Assembly: GCA_031284195.1 (NCBI GenBank)
Contig: JAITAI010000183.1
Coordinates: forward strand, 1-15,414
Length of the DNA: 15,414 nucleotides
Source of the DNA: Treponema sp.
GTDB lineage: Bacteria > Spirochaetota > Spirochaetia > Treponematales > Breznakiellaceae
Direction of reading: 5' to 3'
In this document: piece by piece, positions 14,581 through 15,414 of the stretch
Layout of the letters: each line of letters starts with the position of its first letter
Position numbering within the stretch: position 1 is the stretch's first letter
Notes under the pieces: model-generated
Told to the model about the DNA's origin: nothing
Databases searched by the model: none
Seen by the model: the letters and a program-made list of their open reading frames with translations, nothing else
Program-made: the position numbers and the translations under genes

Positions 14581-15414
14581 GTGGAGCAACTGAACATAGG
14601 CCCGATAGAAAACCATCGCCAGCGGGAGGAGGGGGTGCTGGTATACCCGGTGTATTCCCGGCGTTCCCAGGGGCTTTCCATCGGGATAAACCTGTTTCCG
14701 GATCATAAAGAGTGTTCTTTTGATTGTCCTTACTGCGAAGTTTTTCCTTTTAAACTTAAACAGGAGACCTCCTTTTCCCTGGAACTCATGGAAAAACAGC
14801 TTCACGCTGAACTGTCCAAGGCACAGCAGCAGGGCATCCCGGTGAAGGATATTTGTTTCTCCGGTAATGGAGAACCCACCCTGGCTCCTGATTTCTTTGA
14901 GGCCCTGGACGTGGCGGCCCGGATCCGGGAGGCGACAGTACCGGATGCGGCCTTGGTGCTGATCACCAATGGCACGGGACTGCTCCATGACCACACCTTC
15001 CAGGGCTTACGCCGTGCGGCATCAGGGCCAAAGGCCCTTCATATCTGGCTTAAACTGGATGCAGGGACAGAAGCGTGGTATACCCTCATGGCCCGGTCTC
15101 CGGTCCCCTTTGCAGGGCTTATCCGGGCTATCAAGGAATTTGCAGCCTGCGCTCCCATAACGATTCAAACTATGCTCTGTGCAATCCAGGGTAAGCCGCC
15201 GCCAGAAGAAGAGGCTGCGGCTTGGGAAAGGCTCGTGGCGGAATTGGCCGGGATTGGAGCAAGGGCGCGCTGCAAAACCGGGGAGCGGGCGCCGGGAATA
15301 CAGGATATTCAGCTCTACGGCAAGGCCCGGCCTGCTCCGGAAGACCCCTTGGCCACGGCATTAGCCCCGGCCTATCTGGAGGAACGGGCCGCATCCCTCA
15401 AAGCAGCCCTGGAA
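14581..15414 (+). CDS. Radical SAM protein, COG0731-like (3' end outside window)
   Basis: 278 codons are present with no stop, so the gene continues past the window. CSFDCPYC (residues 45-52) is the CX3CX2C motif that binds the 4Fe-4S cluster and S-adenosylmethionine. It is preceded by YSRRSQGLSIGINLFP, which matches the 'SRR.G.SlGinl.p' lead-in of COG0731 proteins (wyosine-synthase-like radical SAM). FSGNGEPTL (93-101) is the conserved glycine-rich SAM-binding motif, and ITNGTGL and IWLKLDAG follow at later barrel strands. The start is a GTG with GGGGGAG upstream. The substrate is unknown; bacterial members are mostly uncharacterised and should not be called tRNA-modifying on this evidence. 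It may be co-transcribed with the Maf-like genes. Confidence 0.85.
   Translation, partial: MEQLNIGPIENHRQREEGVLVYPVYSRRSQGLSIGINLFPDHKECSFDCPYCEVFPFKLKQETSFSLELMEKQLHAELSKAQQQGIPVKDICFSGNGEPTLAPDFFEALDVAARIREATVPDAALVLITNGTGLLHDHTFQGLRRAASGPKALHIWLKLDAGTEAWYTLMARSPVPFAGLIRAIKEFAACAPITIQTMLCAIQGKPPPEEEAAAWERLVAELAGIGARARCKTGERAPGIQDIQLYGKARPAPEDPLATALAPAYLEERAASLKAALE

Noticed and set aside
14473..14994. 173-codon minus-strand frame
   Set aside because: It lies opposite the radical SAM gene, whose CX3CX2C and GNGEPT motifs establish the plus strand as coding.
1170..15414. MEMO-family gene and radical SAM gene as one AmmeMemoRadiSam system
   Set aside because: They are 12 kb apart on opposite strands. 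The radical SAM protein resembles COG0731, not the COG1180-type partner, and no AMMECR1 gene is present.

Overview
The window (about half G+C) looks like a spirochaete chromosome, most likely a Treponema and plausibly one of the termite-gut treponemes. This is inferred from three things: tandem motility-accessory-factor (Maf, DUF115/MptE-like) genes behind a sigma-28-like promoter, a GldA/GldF/GldG-like ABC operon with a DUF4340 gene, and repeat-rich spacers. The genus is my inference, not something the sequence proves.

Layout. 1-71 is the start of a minus-strand gene for an exported protein, with a long leader (72-334) that contains a terminator-like hairpin. 470-970 is a degenerate 21-bp tandem array of about 24 units. 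977-1200 holds three 64-bp repeats and a fragment of a fourth, which runs into the 3' end of a minus-strand MEMO/AmmeMemoRadiSam-B family gene (1170-2045). A divergent plus-strand gene (2256-3560) encodes a membrane receptor with a degenerate GGDEF-like domain. It overlaps tail-to-tail with a minus-strand operon (7833 to 3529) for an ABC ATPase, an ABC-2 permease, a GldG-like auxiliary protein and a DUF4340 protein. A minus-strand FtsB/DivIC-like gene (8034-8558) lies upstream of that operon.

From 8624 onward everything runs on the plus strand. A sigma-28-like promoter is followed by a tightly packed set: a 542-aa acidic protein of unknown family, a 327-aa protein of unknown family, and two overlapping Maf-like paralogues (497 and 551 aa). 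After a 112-nt spacer comes a radical SAM protein that runs off the window.

How the genes may work together. The ABC set probably forms one envelope-associated complex: ATPase, membrane subunit and two single-span proteins with large extracytoplasmic domains. The Maf cluster probably modifies flagellin with a nonulosonic-acid-type sugar. The two upstream unknown proteins are the best candidates for undescribed partners in that process. The most unusual non-coding features are the two repeat families, the apparent attenuator in the first leader, and the terminator-poor convergent overlap at 3529-3560.
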